DNA of 64,000 nt from an uncultured Clostridia bacterium (GCA_947594845.1 CANQEI010000002.1:62001-126000), one strand, 5' to 3'. Shown: positions 18,296-27,794, counted from the first letter of the stretch. The notes: generated by a model not told the origin, from the sequence alone. A program made the numbers and translations.

Positions 18296-19036
18296 ATGTT
18301 TGGATTTGGATTTGACAAAAGAACGATGTATATCATAATGGCAATTTTGATAGCATCAATTATTATAAATTTAGGAATAGGCAATATATTTGGAATGCTA
18401 CTTACTTTGCCTGGTGTAATACTAGCATTATCATTTCACGAATTTGCACACGCATATGCTGCTACAAAATTGGGAGATCCTACACCAAGAAATCAAGGAA
18501 GACTTACATTAGATCCATTAAAACATATTGATCCAGCTGGAATATTTTTATTAATATTTGCTCATATTGGATGGGGAAAACCAGTACAAATAAATCCAAA
18601 TAATTTTTCAAAAGTCTCAAAAGCAAAAGGCGAAACTATAGTTGCACTAGCTGGACCGCTTATGAATTTCTTTTTAGCATTTATATTAACTATAATTTTC
18701 TACTTAATAATGAATTTTCTTCCTAATTTGGCATTAATAAATGGAAATGTTTTAAGTATAATAATTACTCTATTATTAGATGCAATAATAGTAAACGTGG
18801 GGTTAGGGGTCTTTAATCTAATTCCAATCCCACCTTTAGACGGATCAAAAGTATTTTTACAATTTTTACCTTATAAGGCACAATTATGGATAAATGATAA
18901 ATTACCCGCAATTTCAATAATATTTTTAGTATTATGTTTAACTGGACTATTAAGCTATATAACTACACCAGTAATAAGTATAATAATGAACGGATTAGAC
19001 TTTTTAGTTGGTGCAATATTTTCAATATTTATATAA
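18296..19036 (+). CDS. Site-2-protease family intramembrane metalloprotease (M50, YwhC-like)
   Basis: Integral membrane zinc protease. The zinc/catalytic motif HEFAH lies near residue 49 (SFHEFAHAYAATKLGD) and the third ligand in NLIPIPPLDGSKV near 180. The hydrophobic pattern gives about six helices over 246 residues, and there is no PDZ or CBS domain, placing it with the short YwhC type rather than RseP or SpoIVFB. Substrates of this subgroup are unknown. AAAGGAG site before ATG. It starts a close run with tsaD (15 bases on) and a metallophosphoesterase, probably one transcript. Confidence 0.85.
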   Translation: MFGFGFDKRTMYIIMAILIASIIINLGIGNIFGMLLTLPGVILALSFHEFAHAYAATKLGDPTPRNQGRLTLDPLKHIDPAGIFLLIFAHIGWGKPVQINPNNFSKVSKAKGETIVALAGPLMNFFLAFILTIIFYLIMNFLPNLALINGNVLSIIITLLLDAIIVNVGLGVFNLIPIPPLDGSKVFLQFLPYKAQLWINDKLPAISIIFLVLCLTGLLSYITTPVISIIMNGLDFLVGAIFSIFI

Positions 19037-19051
19037 ATAAGGATTTTTAAA

Positions 19052-20044
19052 ATGGATAAAGATATATATGTATTAGGAATTGAATCAAGTTGTGACGAAA
19101 CTTCTGCTGCAGTAGTAAAGAATGGAAGAGAAATTTTATCAAATATTATAAATTCACAAATAAAAATACACGAAAACTATGGAGGAGTTGTCCCAGAGAT
19201 AGCATCAAGATGCCACACAGAAGTGATAAACCAAGTTGTAAAACAGGCATTAGAACAAGCTAATATGAGCATAAATGATATTGATGTAATATGCCCAACA
19301 TATGGACCAGGATTAGTAGGAGCATTATTAGTTGGCGTATCTTATGCAAAAGGACTAAGTTTTGCAGCAAATAAACCTCTATTAGGGGTAAATCACATAG
19401 AGGGACATATTGCAGCTAATTACATAACACACAAGCAATTAACACCTCCATTTTTATGCTTAATAATTTCTGGAGGGCATACACATTTAGTAAAAGTAGA
19501 AGATTATACAAAATTTGAAATTTTAGGAAAAACAAGAGATGATGCTATAGGTGAAGCTTTTGACAAAGTAGCAAGAGTAGTTGGATTAGGATATCCAGGA
19601 GGCCCTAAAGTTGATAATTTAGCTAAAGAGGGAAAAAATATTATTGACTTACCAACAACACATATAGATAATATGGATTTTTCTTTTAGTGGAATAAAAA
19701 CAGCTGTTATTAATTTAAATCACAAAAATCCGAATATAAATAAAGCAGATTTATGTTTAAGCTTTGAAAAAACTGCTACAGATATGCTAGAGACGAATAT
19801 ATTAAAAGCAATAAAGAAAACACAGATTAAAAAAATAGTTTTAGCAGGAGGAGTTTCAAGTAATTTCTATATTAGAAAAAGGTTAGATGAATTAGCTGAA
19901 AAAGAAGAATTAGAAATGTATTATCCAGAATTAAAATTATGCACAGACAATGCAGCTATGATTGCTTCAGCTGGATATTACAATTTTATCAACAAAAATA
20001 AGTCAGATTTGAAATTAAATGCAGTACCAAATCTAAAATTATAA
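19052..20044 (+). CDS. tsaD: tRNA N6-adenosine threonylcarbamoyltransferase TsaD
   Basis: Transfers threonylcarbamoyl from TC-AMP to A37 of ANN-reading tRNAs, working with TsaB and TsaE (not in this window). ASKHA-fold: N-terminal [14 protein letters not shown], metal-binding HIEGH (H115, H119) and the SGGHTHLV phosphate loop. The length of 330 is typical. It begins 15 bases after the M50 protease stop with an AAGGAT site and is followed 13 bases later by a metallophosphoesterase. Confidence 0.96.
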   Translation: MDKDIYVLGIESSCDETSAAVVKNGREILSNIINSQIKIHENYGGVVPEIASRCHTEVINQVVKQALEQANMSINDIDVICPTYGPGLVGALLVGVSYAKGLSFAANKPLLGVNHIEGHIAANYITHKQLTPPFLCLIISGGHTHLVKVEDYTKFEILGKTRDDAIGEAFDKVARVVGLGYPGGPKVDNLAKEGKNIIDLPTTHIDNMDFSFSGIKTAVINLNHKNPNINKADLCLSFEKTATDMLETNILKAIKKTQIKKIVLAGGVSSNFYIRKRLDELAEKEELEMYYPELKLCTDNAAMIASAGYYNFINKNKSDLKLNAVPNLKL

Positions 20045-20057
20045 ATTAGGAGGAGAA

Positions 20058-20762
20058 ATGTCAATATATACAATTGCAGATTTACACTTGTCATTTGGAA
20101 GCAATAAACCAATGGATATTTTTGGGGCTAACTGGGAAGACCATGATAAAAAAATAGCGGAAGATTGGAAACTAAAAGTGAAAGATGACGATTTGGTAAT
20201 TATTCCTGGAGATTTTTCTTGGGCAATGAACCTAGAAGATACAAAACAAGATTTTGAATATTTAAGTCAATTGCCAGGGAAAAAATTATTATTAAAAGGA
20301 AATCATGATTACTGGTGGACTACTCTTACAAAAATGAAAAAATTTTTAGAAGAAAACAATTTTACTAATATTGATTTTATTCAAAATAATTATTATTTAG
20401 AACAAAATAAATTTATAGTAGGAGTAAGAGGTTGGATTTTTAGTAACAAAGAAGAAGACCTAAAAATATTAAGAAGAGAAAAATTAAGAATAAAAACTCA
20501 ACTAGAAAATATAAGAAAAATCTATACTAATAGAAAAGAAATAATTGTTTTTATGCATTATCCTCCATATGAAAATATTAATGGGAAAATAGAAAACCCA
20601 TATGCCGAAATTTTTGAAAATTATAAAATAAAATCATGCTATTATGGCCATTTACATGGTGAACAGGCTTATGAATCTATAGAGGATTTTGAATATAATA
20701 AAATTACATATAAGCTTGTTAGTGCAGACTACTTAAATTTTAAACTCTTAAAAGTATTATAA
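20058..20762 (+). CDS. Calcineurin-like metallophosphoesterase
   Basis: 234-residue soluble hydrolase with the dinuclear metal motifs in order: ADLHLS (residues 6-11), GDFSWAMN, GNHDYWW and FMHYPP, then GHLHGE near the C-terminus. These are the ligands of the calcineurin-like superfamily. The substrate is not predictable; close relatives are annotated only as predicted phosphohydrolases. AGGAGG site before the ATG. Last gene of the M50-tsaD run, followed by a terminator at 20830. Confidence 0.85.
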   Translation: MSIYTIADLHLSFGSNKPMDIFGANWEDHDKKIAEDWKLKVKDDDLVIIPGDFSWAMNLEDTKQDFEYLSQLPGKKLLLKGNHDYWWTTLTKMKKFLEENNFTNIDFIQNNYYLEQNKFIVGVRGWIFSNKEEDLKILRREKLRIKTQLENIRKIYTNRKEIIVFMHYPPYENINGKIENPYAEIFENYKIKSCYYGHLHGEQAYESIEDFEYNKITYKLVSADYLNFKLLKVL

Positions 20763-20829
20763 TATTAAAAAAATAAGACTAAAATATTGGCTGAAAAGTA
20801 TACACAACAGAATAATTTTAATTTGGAAA

Positions 20830-20867
20830 AACGTTGACTCTTACTAAATGAGTCAATGTTTTTTTAT
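20830..20867 (+). terminator. Intrinsic terminator after the metallophosphoesterase
   Basis: AACGTTGACTC / GAGTCAATGTT stem (one G-U pair) and a T7 run. Together with the promoter and leader that follow, it accounts for the 318-base gap before rpsB. Confidence 0.8.
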
Positions 20868-20937
20868 AATCAATAGTAATTTAACTATAAAAAATTAAAA
20901 AATCACTGAAAATTAGAAAATAAAGTAACTTGAGGTA

Positions 20938-20966
20938 TTGCCAAATGAAAAAAAGTCTGATATAAT
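20938..20966 (+). promoter_or_regulatory. Sigma-A promoter of rpsB-tsf
   Basis: TTGCCA, exactly 17 bases, TATAAT. Transcription should begin near 20973, leaving a leader of about 108 bases before rpsB. Confidence 0.85.
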
Positions 20967-20972
20967 AAACGA

Positions 20973-21072
20973 GTTCAAAAAACACGCAAGTTTAGTTTGG
21001 GCTTGTGCTAACTAAAAAGTTAGTGTCCCTAAATGTAAAATAAAAAACTTGCGGAAGTAAAAAACAAGGAGG
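20973..21072 (+). promoter_or_regulatory. Structured rpsB leader, candidate S2 autoregulatory RNA
   Basis: A 9-bp closing stem CGCAAGTTT (20985-20993) / AAACTTGCG (21045-21053) surrounds a hairpin CTAACT-AAAA-AGTTAG (21008-21023), with GGG (20999-21001) able to pair with CCC (21027-21029). The fold ends just before the AGGAGG of rpsB. S2 is known to repress its own operon in Escherichia coli through a leader; the same role here is inference. Confidence 0.6.
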
Positions 21073-21080
21073 AATTTAAA

Positions 21081-21857
21081 ATGGCAGTAGTTGCAATGAA
21101 ACAATTACTAGAAGCAGGTGTTCATTTCGGACATCAAACTAGAAGATGGGAACCTAAAATGGCTGAATACATATTTCAAGCTAGAAATGGTATCCACATT
21201 ATCGATTTACAAAAAACATCAAAAAAATTAGATGAGGCTTACAAATTTTTAAAGGAACAAGCAGAAGAAGGAAAAACAGTTCTATTTGTTGGAACTAAAA
21301 AACAAGCACAAGAGTGCATTAAAGAAGCTGCTTTAAAATGTAATATGTACTATGTAGACCAAAGATGGTTAGGTGGTATGCTTACAAACTTCAATACAAT
21401 TCAAAGTAGAGTTGCAAGATTAAGAGAACTTGAAAATATGCAAGAAGACGGAACATTTGATGTATTACCTAAAAAAGAAGTTATAGGTTTAAAAGCAGAA
21501 ATGGAAAAACTAGAAAAGAATCTTGGTGGAATTAAAGAAATGAATGAATTACCAGGAGTTATGTTCATAGTTGATCCTAAAAAAGAAAGAATTGCTATAT
21601 TAGAAGCTAGAAAATTAGGAATACCAGTTATTGGTTTAGTTGATACAAACTGTAATCCAGAAGATGTAGACTACCCAATTCCAGGAAATGATGATGCTAT
21701 TAGAGCTGTTAAATTAATAACAGATGTAATGGCTAATGCAGTTATTGAAGGAAGACAAGGAGAAGCTTCAGATGTTGAAGCAACAGAATCAGATGAAGAA
21801 ATTGTTGCTACAGATATGGAAGAAGTAGCAGAAAAAGCTGAGGAAGTAGAAGAATAA
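21081..21857 (+). CDS. rpsB: 30S ribosomal protein S2
   Basis: Late-assembling 30S subunit protein. The N-terminus [20 protein letters not shown] and the motifs [31 protein letters not shown] and [13 protein letters not shown] are diagnostic. 258 residues, with the acidic C-terminal tail seen in many Clostridia. AAGGAGG before ATG. Followed by tsf, the conserved rpsB-tsf pair, in one transcript from the promoter at 20938. Confidence 0.98.
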   Translation: MAVVAMKQLLEAGVHFGHQTRRWEPKMAEYIFQARNGIHIIDLQKTSKKLDEAYKFLKEQAEEGKTVLFVGTKKQAQECIKEAALKCNMYYVDQRWLGGMLTNFNTIQSRVARLRELENMQEDGTFDVLPKKEVIGLKAEMEKLEKNLGGIKEMNELPGVMFIVDPKKERIAILEARKLGIPVIGLVDTNCNPEDVDYPIPGNDDAIRAVKLITDVMANAVIEGRQGEASDVEATESDEEIVATDMEEVAEKAEEVEE

Positions 21858-21881
21858 TTTAATATTTTGGGAGGTATTCAT

Positions 21882-22760
21882 ATGATTACAGCAGAATTAG
21901 TAAAACAATTAAGAGAAAAAACAGGTGCAGGAATGATGGACTGCAAAAAAGTCTTAACAGAAACTGACGGAGATATGGAAAAAGCAGCTGAGCTATTAAG
22001 AGAAAGAGGAATAGCAAAAGCAGCAAAAAAATCTTCAAGAATTGCTGCAGAAGGTTTAGTTGCAGCTTATGTATCTGAAGATAAAAAAGTTGGAAGCGTT
22101 GTTGAGGTTAATGCAGAGACAGACTTTGTTGCTAAAAATGATGAATTCAGAGCATTTGTTAAAGATATAACAAAACAAGTAGCTACAAAAAATCCTAAAG
22201 ATTTAGAAGATCTATTAAATCAAAAATATTTAGAAACTGATAAAACAGTACAAGAAGTATTAACAGACAAAATTGCTACTATAGGTGAAAACATGTCAAT
22301 TAGAAGATTTGTTAGATATGAATCAACAGGTTTAGTTGAAAGTTATATTCACGGAGATGGAAAAATTGGTGTTTTAGTTAACTTTGAAAAAGGTGATGAA
22401 ACATTAGCAAAAGATGTTTGCATGCAAATTGCAGCAGCAAGACCAGAATATTTAGATAAAGATGATGTACCAGAAGAAGCTGTAAAGAAAGAAATGGAAA
22501 TCCTTAAAGTTCAAGCTATGAACGAAGGAAAACCAGCTGAAATAGCAGAAAAAATGGTACAAGGAAGAATTGGAAAATATTATGGAGAAATTTGCTTATT
22601 AGAACAAGAATTTGTTAAAGATCCAAGTATTAAAGTTGGAAAATTAATAGAATCTAAAGGCGGAAAGATAATTGAATTTGCTAGATTAGAAAAAGGCGAA
22701 GGTCTTGAAAAAAGAGAAGAAAATTTTGCTGAAGAAGTTATGAAACAAATTAAACACTAG
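21882..22760 (+). CDS. tsf: Elongation factor Ts
   Basis: Nucleotide-exchange factor for EF-Tu. N-terminal UBA-like domain with MITAELVKQLREKTGAGMMD and the EF-Tu-contacting motif ETDFVAKN (about residue 81). Two core repeats follow, giving 292 residues. An upstream in-frame start at 21867 would add five residues but overlaps the ribosome-binding site GGGAGG, so the ATG at 21882 is preferred. Lies 24 bases after rpsB and ends in a terminator. Confidence 0.97.
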   Translation: MITAELVKQLREKTGAGMMDCKKVLTETDGDMEKAAELLRERGIAKAAKKSSRIAAEGLVAAYVSEDKKVGSVVEVNAETDFVAKNDEFRAFVKDITKQVATKNPKDLEDLLNQKYLETDKTVQEVLTDKIATIGENMSIRRFVRYESTGLVESYIHGDGKIGVLVNFEKGDETLAKDVCMQIAAARPEYLDKDDVPEEAVKKEMEILKVQAMNEGKPAEIAEKMVQGRIGKYYGEICLLEQEFVKDPSIKVGKLIESKGGKIIEFARLEKGEGLEKREENFAEEVMKQIKH

Positions 22761-22770
22761 TTAAGTAACA

Positions 22771-22804
22771 AAAGAACGATCGATCCTTTGGTCGTTCTTT
22801 TTTA
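22771..22804 (+). terminator. Intrinsic terminator of rpsB-tsf
   Basis: AAAGAACGA / TCGTTCTTT stem, 12-base loop, then a T-run. Confidence 0.85.
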
Positions 22805-22828
22805 TCTAATATGAAAAACCTTGCAATC

Positions 22829-22856
22829 TTGCAATTATTAGATTATGTGTTATAAT
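22829..22856 (+). promoter_or_regulatory. Sigma-A promoter of tig
   Basis: TTGCAA, 16 bases, TATAAT, about 33 bases before the tig start. A second TTGCAA at 22821 is too far away. Confidence 0.7.
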
Positions 22857-22889
22857 AATTAAGCTATTAAAAAAATTGGAGGAATTTAG

Positions 22890-24173
22890 ATGAGTATCAA
22901 AATAGAAAAAACAGAAAATAAGAATGAATTAAAATTGGAATTTATAGTTGATGCTAAAATCTTTGAAGAAGGAATTGAGAAGGTTTTTAAGAAAAATGCA
23001 AAATACTTTAATGTTCCAGGTTTTAGAAAAGGTAAAGTACCAATGAACATTGCAATAAAGCATTACGGAGTAGAAATGTTTTATGAGGATGCTTTTAATG
23101 AAGTAGTTCCAGAGATATATGACAAAGAAATAAAAGAAAACAACTTAGATGTTGTTAGCAAACCAGATATTGATATAAAACAAATGGAAAAAGGAAAAGA
23201 TCTTCTTTTCACTGCAACTGTTCAAACAAAACCAGATGTTGAACTAGGAAAATATAAGGGTATAGAACTAAAAAAAGTTGAGTATACTGTTGAAGAAAAA
23301 GATATTGAACATGAATTAAAACATATGGCAGAAAAAAATGCTAGAATAATAACAGTAGATAATAGACCAGTAAAAGACGGAGATATTGCAGTTATAGATT
23401 TCGAAGGTTCTATTGATGGTGTACCATTTGATGGAGGAAAAGCAGAAAATCATGAACTAGAGATTGGAAGTCATAGCTTTATCGAGGGATTTGAAGAACA
23501 AGTAATAGGAATGAAAATTGATGAAGAAAAAGATATTAATGTAACATTCCCAGAAGAATATTTTTCAAAAGAACTAGCTGGAAAACCTGCTGTATTTAAG
23601 GTAAAATTACATGAAATAAAAGAAAAAGAACTACCTAAAATGGATGATGAATTTGCAAAAGATGTTAGTGAATTTGATTCAATTTCAGAATTAAAAGCTG
23701 ACATTAAGAAAAAGTTAGAAGAAGAAAATGAACATAAAGCAAAACATGAAACAGAACATAAAGCTATAGAAGCTGTTTGCAATAATTCAAAAGTAGATAT
23801 TCCATCAGGAATGATTGAAAATGAAATAGATGCTATGGAAGAAGACCTTGATAGAAGATTAGCTTACCAAGGAATGAATGCAGAACAATATTTAAAATTT
23901 ATTAATAAAACTAAACAAGATTTTAGAGATGAAATGAGACCACAAGCAGAAGGATCAATAAAAACAAGATTAGTTTTAGAAGCAATTTGCAAAGATGCAA
24001 AAATTGAAGTATCAGAAGAAGAAATTAATGAAAAAATAGCAGAACTTGCAAAAACTTATGGAAGACCAGAAGAAGAACTTAAAAAGAATGAAGAATTTAA
24101 AAAATATATTTCATCAAGTCTAGAATCAGATAAAACTGTACAATATATAATAGATAATGCAAAAATAAAATAA
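22890..24173 (+). CDS. tig: Trigger factor (ribosome-associated chaperone)
   Basis: Chaperone and peptidyl-prolyl isomerase at the ribosome exit tunnel. The ribosome-binding signature GFRKGKVP is near residue 45, the FKBP-type PPIase domain spans about 150-240 (DGDIAVIDFEGSIDG), and a long helical C-terminal arm follows. The length of 427 is typical. TTGGAGGA site before ATG, own promoter and terminator. tig-clpP-clpX order is conserved in many bacteria. Confidence 0.96.
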   Translation: MSIKIEKTENKNELKLEFIVDAKIFEEGIEKVFKKNAKYFNVPGFRKGKVPMNIAIKHYGVEMFYEDAFNEVVPEIYDKEIKENNLDVVSKPDIDIKQMEKGKDLLFTATVQTKPDVELGKYKGIELKKVEYTVEEKDIEHELKHMAEKNARIITVDNRPVKDGDIAVIDFEGSIDGVPFDGGKAENHELEIGSHSFIEGFEEQVIGMKIDEEKDINVTFPEEYFSKELAGKPAVFKVKLHEIKEKELPKMDDEFAKDVSEFDSISELKADIKKKLEEENEHKAKHETEHKAIEAVCNNSKVDIPSGMIENEIDAMEEDLDRRLAYQGMNAEQYLKFINKTKQDFRDEMRPQAEGSIKTRLVLEAICKDAKIEVSEEEINEKIAELAKTYGRPEEELKKNEEFKKYISSSLESDKTVQYIIDNAKIK

Positions 24174-24180
24174 ATGTAAA

Positions 24181-24230
24181 AAAAGAAGTACTAAATTTGT
24201 AAAATTCATACATATATGTACTTCTTTTAT
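24181..24230 (+). terminator. Intrinsic terminator of tig
   Basis: AAAAGAAGTAC / GTACTTCTTTT, an 11-bp stem with a 26-base loop, followed by a T-rich end. The long loop makes it a weaker terminator than the others here. Confidence 0.6.
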
Positions 24231-24328
24231 ATTGACTTTTATTTATAAAATGTGATATTTAATATCATAAGTTTGAGTAAAATAAAAATATACATAAATA
24301 GGCTCAAAAACAGAAAGGAAAGAGTAAA

Positions 24329-24925
24329 ATGAATAATAGTTTAGTACCTTATGTAATAGAACAAACAAATAAAGGAGAAAGATCATATGATATATTTTCT
24401 AGATTACTAAAAGATAGAATAATATTTTTATCAGAAGATGTAAATAGTGCTTCAGCTAGCTTAGTTGTAGCACAGTTGTTATTTTTAGAATCAGAGGATC
24501 CAGAAAAAGAAATATCATTATATATAAATAGCCCAGGAGGTTCTATAACAGATGGAATGGCAATAGTAGACACTATTAATTATATTAAGTGCCCAGTTAC
24601 AACAATTTGTGTAGGTTTAGCAGCAAGTATGGGAGCAGTTTTATTAGCTTCTGGAGCAAAAGGAAAACGTTTTGCAACACCAAATGCTGAAATTTTAATA
24701 CATCAACCATTAATTTCTGGTGGACTTTCAGGTCAAACTACAGAAATTAAAATTCATGCAGAACATATGGTTAGAACTAGAGAAAAATTAAACAAACTAT
24801 TAAGTGAAAGAACAGGTCAAAGTTTAGAAACAATAGAAAGAGATACAGAAAGAGATAATTATATGACTGCAGAAGAAGCATTAAAATACGGGCTAATTGA
24901 TGGTATTTTAGACAAAAGAGTATAA
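24329..24925 (+). CDS. clpP: ATP-dependent Clp protease proteolytic subunit ClpP
   Basis: Serine protease forming the tetradecameric barrel used by ClpX. Catalytic Ser100 in GLAASMGAV, His125 in ILIHQPL and Asp172 in [10 protein letters not shown]. The length of 198 is normal. GAAAGGAAAG before ATG. No tandem GGTCAAA CtsR operator is visible upstream; a short palindrome GATATT-T-AATATC lies at 24254-24266. clpX follows 33 bases on, so they are likely co-transcribed. Confidence 0.97.
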   Translation: MNNSLVPYVIEQTNKGERSYDIFSRLLKDRIIFLSEDVNSASASLVVAQLLFLESEDPEKEISLYINSPGGSITDGMAIVDTINYIKCPVTTICVGLAASMGAVLLASGAKGKRFATPNAEILIHQPLISGGLSGQTTEIKIHAEHMVRTREKLNKLLSERTGQSLETIERDTERDNYMTAEEALKYGLIDGILDKRV

Positions 24926-24958
24926 TTCAAAAGAAAATTATAAAAATGAGGTGATATA

Positions 24959-26275
24959 ATGGCAAATGACAATAATAAAAGAAGCGTAAAATGCTCTTTT
25001 TGTGGCAAACCACAAGAAAGCGTTAAAAAGATTATTGCAGGCCCAGGAGTTTACATTTGCGATGAATGCATCAATGTATGCCAAGAAATTATAGAAGATG
25101 AATTCTATGAAGAAGATGAAGAATTAGAAGATGTGGTAGAAGAAAAAATACCAACACCACATGAAATAAAACAAACATTAGATGAATATGTAATAGGGCA
25201 AGAAGAAGCAAAAAGAACATTATCAGTAGCAGTTTACAATCATTATAAAAGAATAAATAATTTAGAAAAAGTAGATGATGTAGAAATTCAAAAAAGTAAT
25301 ATTCTTCTATTAGGTCCTACAGGATGTGGAAAGACATTATTAGCACAAACACTAGCTAAGGTATTAAATGTACCATTTGCTATAGCTGATGCAACAACGT
25401 TGACAGAAGCTGGATATGTTGGAGAAGACGTAGAAAATATTTTATTAAGATTAATACAGGCTGCTGATTATAATATTGAAAATGCTGAAAAAGGAATAAT
25501 ATATATAGATGAAATTGATAAAATTTCAAGAAAATCTGAAAATCCTTCAATAACTAGAGATGTAAGCGGAGAAGGAGTTCAACAAGCATTATTAAAAATA
25601 ATTGAAGGCACAAAAGCTTCAGTTCCACCACAAGGAGGAAGAAAACACCCACATCAAGAATTTTTACAAATTAATACTGAAAATATCTTGTTTATTTGTG
25701 GAGGAGCATTTGAAGGAATTGAATCAATTATAAATGAAAGAACAGGAAAAAATACAATTGGATTTGGTTCACAAATAGCTACCAAAACAGAAAAAAGCAA
25801 ATCTGAAATATATAAGCAAATATTACCACAAGATTTATTGAAATTTGGAATGATTCCAGAATTTGTAGGAAGATTGCCAATAGTAGCAACTCTTGATGAA
25901 TTAACTAGAGAAGCATTAATTGAAATTGCTACAAAACCAAAAAATGCACTAATAAAACAGTACAAAAAATTAGTTGAACTTGATGGCGTAGAATTGGAAT
26001 TTTCTCCAGAAGCATTGGAAACAATTGTTGATAAAGCAATAGAAAGAAAGACAGGTGCTAGGGGACTAAGGTCTATAATTGAAGAAATAATGAGAGATGT
26101 TATGTATGATATTCCTAGTAATCAAAAAATTGCTAAATGTATAATAACTAAAGAAACTGTAACAAATGGAAATAAACCAGAAATTATTATTGATGAAAAT
26201 AAAAAACCAGTAACATTAACAAAAACAAGTAACAAAAGAAAAATGAAAAAAGGTAAAAGAACAGAAACAGCATAA
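24959..26275 (+). CDS. clpX: ATP-dependent Clp protease ATP-binding subunit ClpX
   Basis: AAA+ unfoldase that feeds substrates, including SsrA-tagged proteins, to ClpP. N-terminal zinc-binding domain with C12, C15, C34 and C37; Walker A GPTGCGKT; Walker [11 protein letters not shown]; a GFG-like pore segment (IGFGSQ); sensor 2 TGARGLRSI. 438 residues. GAGGTGA site before ATG. smpB at 55.2 kb encodes a partner of the tagging system that produces ClpXP substrates. Confidence 0.97.
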   Translation: MANDNNKRSVKCSFCGKPQESVKKIIAGPGVYICDECINVCQEIIEDEFYEEDEELEDVVEEKIPTPHEIKQTLDEYVIGQEEAKRTLSVAVYNHYKRINNLEKVDDVEIQKSNILLLGPTGCGKTLLAQTLAKVLNVPFAIADATTLTEAGYVGEDVENILLRLIQAADYNIENAEKGIIYIDEIDKISRKSENPSITRDVSGEGVQQALLKIIEGTKASVPPQGGRKHPHQEFLQINTENILFICGGAFEGIESIINERTGKNTIGFGSQIATKTEKSKSEIYKQILPQDLLKFGMIPEFVGRLPIVATLDELTREALIEIATKPKNALIKQYKKLVELDGVELEFSPEALETIVDKAIERKTGARGLRSIIEEIMRDVMYDIPSNQKIAKCIITKETVTNGNKPEIIIDENKKPVTLTKTSNKRKMKKGKRTETA

Positions 26276-26305
26276 AAGGGATTACAAAGTGTAATCCCTT
26301 TTTTT
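26276..26305. terminator. Bidirectional terminator between clpX and the J-domain gene
   Basis: AAGGGATTAC / GTAATCCCTT, a 10-bp stem with a five-base loop, T7 to the right and an A-run (T-run on the minus strand) to the left. Serves both converging genes. Confidence 0.85.
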
Positions 26306-27182
26306 AATAAGTGTTCGTAACATTATTATTATATTCTTTTAAAAATGGATTTTCAAAATATAAATTTTCAATACTATTATACAAAGTTTCATAATCTTTT
26401 TGATTTTCGTTAACATTCAAATCTGTATTAAAAGCACCATGGTTTTTCCAATCTATAACTAAATTATTTTTATCGAAAACTATGTATGAAATTCCCCAAT
26501 ATGCATAAACGCCATTAGATCTTTGCTCAGTAAAATCAGGAGAGCCAAGTAATTCTTTTACTTCACTATAAGTCATTCCACGGCGAATATAAGGAAGATT
26601 ATTATTTGTGCTGTTAGAATAATTTCCAGACACAAGACTTTCTGGAATTGGATTGGACAACATTTTCTTAAAAGAAGAAAGTAATAAAATAAGTAAAATC
26701 AAAACAGAAATTATTGCAAATCCACCGATTAAAATAAATTTAGATTTATACTTATATAACGGGTTAGAATTTATATTAGTATTTGGATTATATTGCTCTG
26801 GTTTAGGTTTAGAAACACCATAATAATTTGTTGTATACTTTTTATAATAATCATATTTGTATAAATCCTCATATTTTGGCGGATTATAATTATTATCATC
26901 TTTATGGGAATTATAAGAAGTATTAGCAGTATTAGTGCTATTAGTATTAAGATCTGAATTACTACTATGGGGATAAGATAAAGATTCATCATATTCTTTT
27001 TTTAATTGCTCATTTGATAATGTATCATAAGCTTCATTTATTTGTTTTATCTTTTCCTCAGCAATGCTTTTATCTCCTTTAAAAACGTCAGGATGATATT
27101 TTTTTACTAATTGTTTATAAGCTTTTTTAATTTCTCTATTATTTGCTTTTTCAGAGATTTCTAATACCTCATAGTAATTCAT
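26304..27182 (-). CDS. Membrane-anchored J-domain protein with BamE-like C-terminus
   Basis: An N-terminal J domain (MNYYEVLEISEKANNREIKK, with the HPD tripeptide in KKYHPDVFKGD) should stimulate a DnaK-type Hsp70. It is followed by an Asn/Tyr-rich low-complexity linker (about 70-140), one transmembrane helix (FILIGGFAIISVLILLILLL, about 149-168) and an exported C-terminal domain containing RRGMTYSEVKELLGSPD and YIVFDKNNLV, a pattern like the SmpA/OmlA (BamE) fold. The frame is open 38 codons upstream, but the canonical J-domain start with GAGAGGGGA is at 27182. It is not DnaJ itself: the Gly/Phe and zinc-finger regions are missing. 292 residues; role unknown. Confidence 0.75.
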   Translation of the reverse strand: MNYYEVLEISEKANNREIKKAYKQLVKKYHPDVFKGDKSIAEEKIKQINEAYDTLSNEQLKKEYDESLSYPHSSNSDLNTNSTNTANTSYNSHKDDNNYNPPKYEDLYKYDYYKKYTTNYYGVSKPKPEQYNPNTNINSNPLYKYKSKFILIGGFAIISVLILLILLLSSFKKMLSNPIPESLVSGNYSNSTNNNLPYIRRGMTYSEVKELLGSPDFTEQRSNGVYAYWGISYIVFDKNNLVIDWKNHGAFNTDLNVNENQKDYETLYNSIENLYFENPFLKEYNNNVTNTY

Positions 27183-27282
27183 AAAAATTCCCCTCTCATA
27201 TAAATAATAATATATAAAAACAAATATTACAAGAAAATTAGTAATTAGTAATAGCAAAATATTTAGAAATTTAGAATAAAGC

Positions 27283-27311
27283 TTGCAATCATACAAAAAA
27301 TATAGTAAAAT
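27283..27311 (+). promoter_or_regulatory. Sigma-A promoter of rpsO
   Basis: TTGCAA, exactly 17 bases, TAAAAT. The start would be near 27318, giving a leader of about 84 bases. Confidence 0.75.
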
Positions 27312-27323
27312 AATTGTGTTAAA

Positions 27324-27374
27324 GCTACCATTACTTAGTTTTAAGAAAAACCTACTTATAACTCAGTAATTGGC
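27324..27374 (+). promoter_or_regulatory. Stem-loop in the rpsO leader, candidate S15-binding site
   Basis: Bases 27324-27340 pair with 27360-27374: GC/GC, CC/GG, ATTACT/AGTAAT-type and AGTT/AACT helices broken by small bulges and one mismatch, with a 19-base loop. It ends 16 bases before the AAGGAGG. S15 represses rpsO through leader structures in several phyla; the role here is inference. Confidence 0.5.
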
Positions 27375-27401
27375 AAATTATTATAAAAGGAGGTTGAAAA
27401 A

Positions 27402-27665
27402 ATGACTAAAGAAAGAAAACAAGAAATAATTAATACTTATAAAAGAGAAGAAAATGATACTGGTTCACCAGAAGTTCAAATAGCTCTTTTAACAGAAAGA
27501 ATTGCTGAACTAACTGAGCATTTAAAAGTACATCAAAAAGATAATCATTCAAGAAGAGGACTTTTAAAAATGGTTGGTAAAAGAAGAAATTTATTAAACT
27601 ATTTAGCTAAGAAAGACATTGAAAGATACAGAGATATAGCTCAAAAGTTATCTTTAAGAAAATAA
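27402..27665 (+). CDS. rpsO: 30S ribosomal protein S15
   Basis: Primary 16S rRNA binding protein, 87 residues. The diagnostic [16 protein letters not shown] and [12 protein letters not shown]-like segment ([13 protein letters not shown]) and the end [13 protein letters not shown] are present. AAGGAGG site, own promoter, structured leader and a strong terminator. Followed by pnp, as in most bacteria. Confidence 0.98.
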   Translation: MTKERKQEIINTYKREENDTGSPEVQIALLTERIAELTEHLKVHQKDNHSRRGLLKMVGKRRNLLNYLAKKDIERYRDIAQKLSLRK

Positions 27666-27666
27666 A

Positions 27667-27702
27667 AAAACAGCGTAGCTATAAATTGCTACGCTGTTTT
27701 TA
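27667..27702 (+). terminator. Intrinsic terminator of rpsO
   Basis: AAAACAGCGTAGC / GCTACGCTGTTTT, a 13-bp stem and an eight-base loop with a T-run. It could allow partial read-through into pnp, as no strong separate pnp promoter is obvious. Confidence 0.88.
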
Positions 27703-27720
27703 AAATATATAATTTATTAA

Positions 27721-27794
27721 CCGAAAGATGTTAGATATTAGATTTAAGAATATATTAAATATATATTTTTAAATCTGATTTCTTGCATCTTCGG
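27721..27794 (+). promoter_or_regulatory. Long stem-loop in the pnp leader
   Basis: CCGAAAGATG (27721-27730) pairs with CATCTTCGG (27786-27794, one bulged A) and the interior has AGATTTA/TAAATCT pairing (about 27739-27775). The structure ends just before the AGGAGG of pnp. In E. coli a leader hairpin cut by RNase III lets PNPase repress its own mRNA; a similar role here is inferred from position and shape. Confidence 0.55.

Noticed and set aside
24231-24328. CtsR operator before clpP
   Set aside because: No tandem GGTCAAA heptamers; only a short AT palindrome is present.
26304-27296. J-domain gene start at 27296 with an extra N-terminal membrane helix
   Set aside because: The canonical J-domain start at 27182 has a GAGAGGGGA site; the upstream extension covers AT-rich intergenic DNA.
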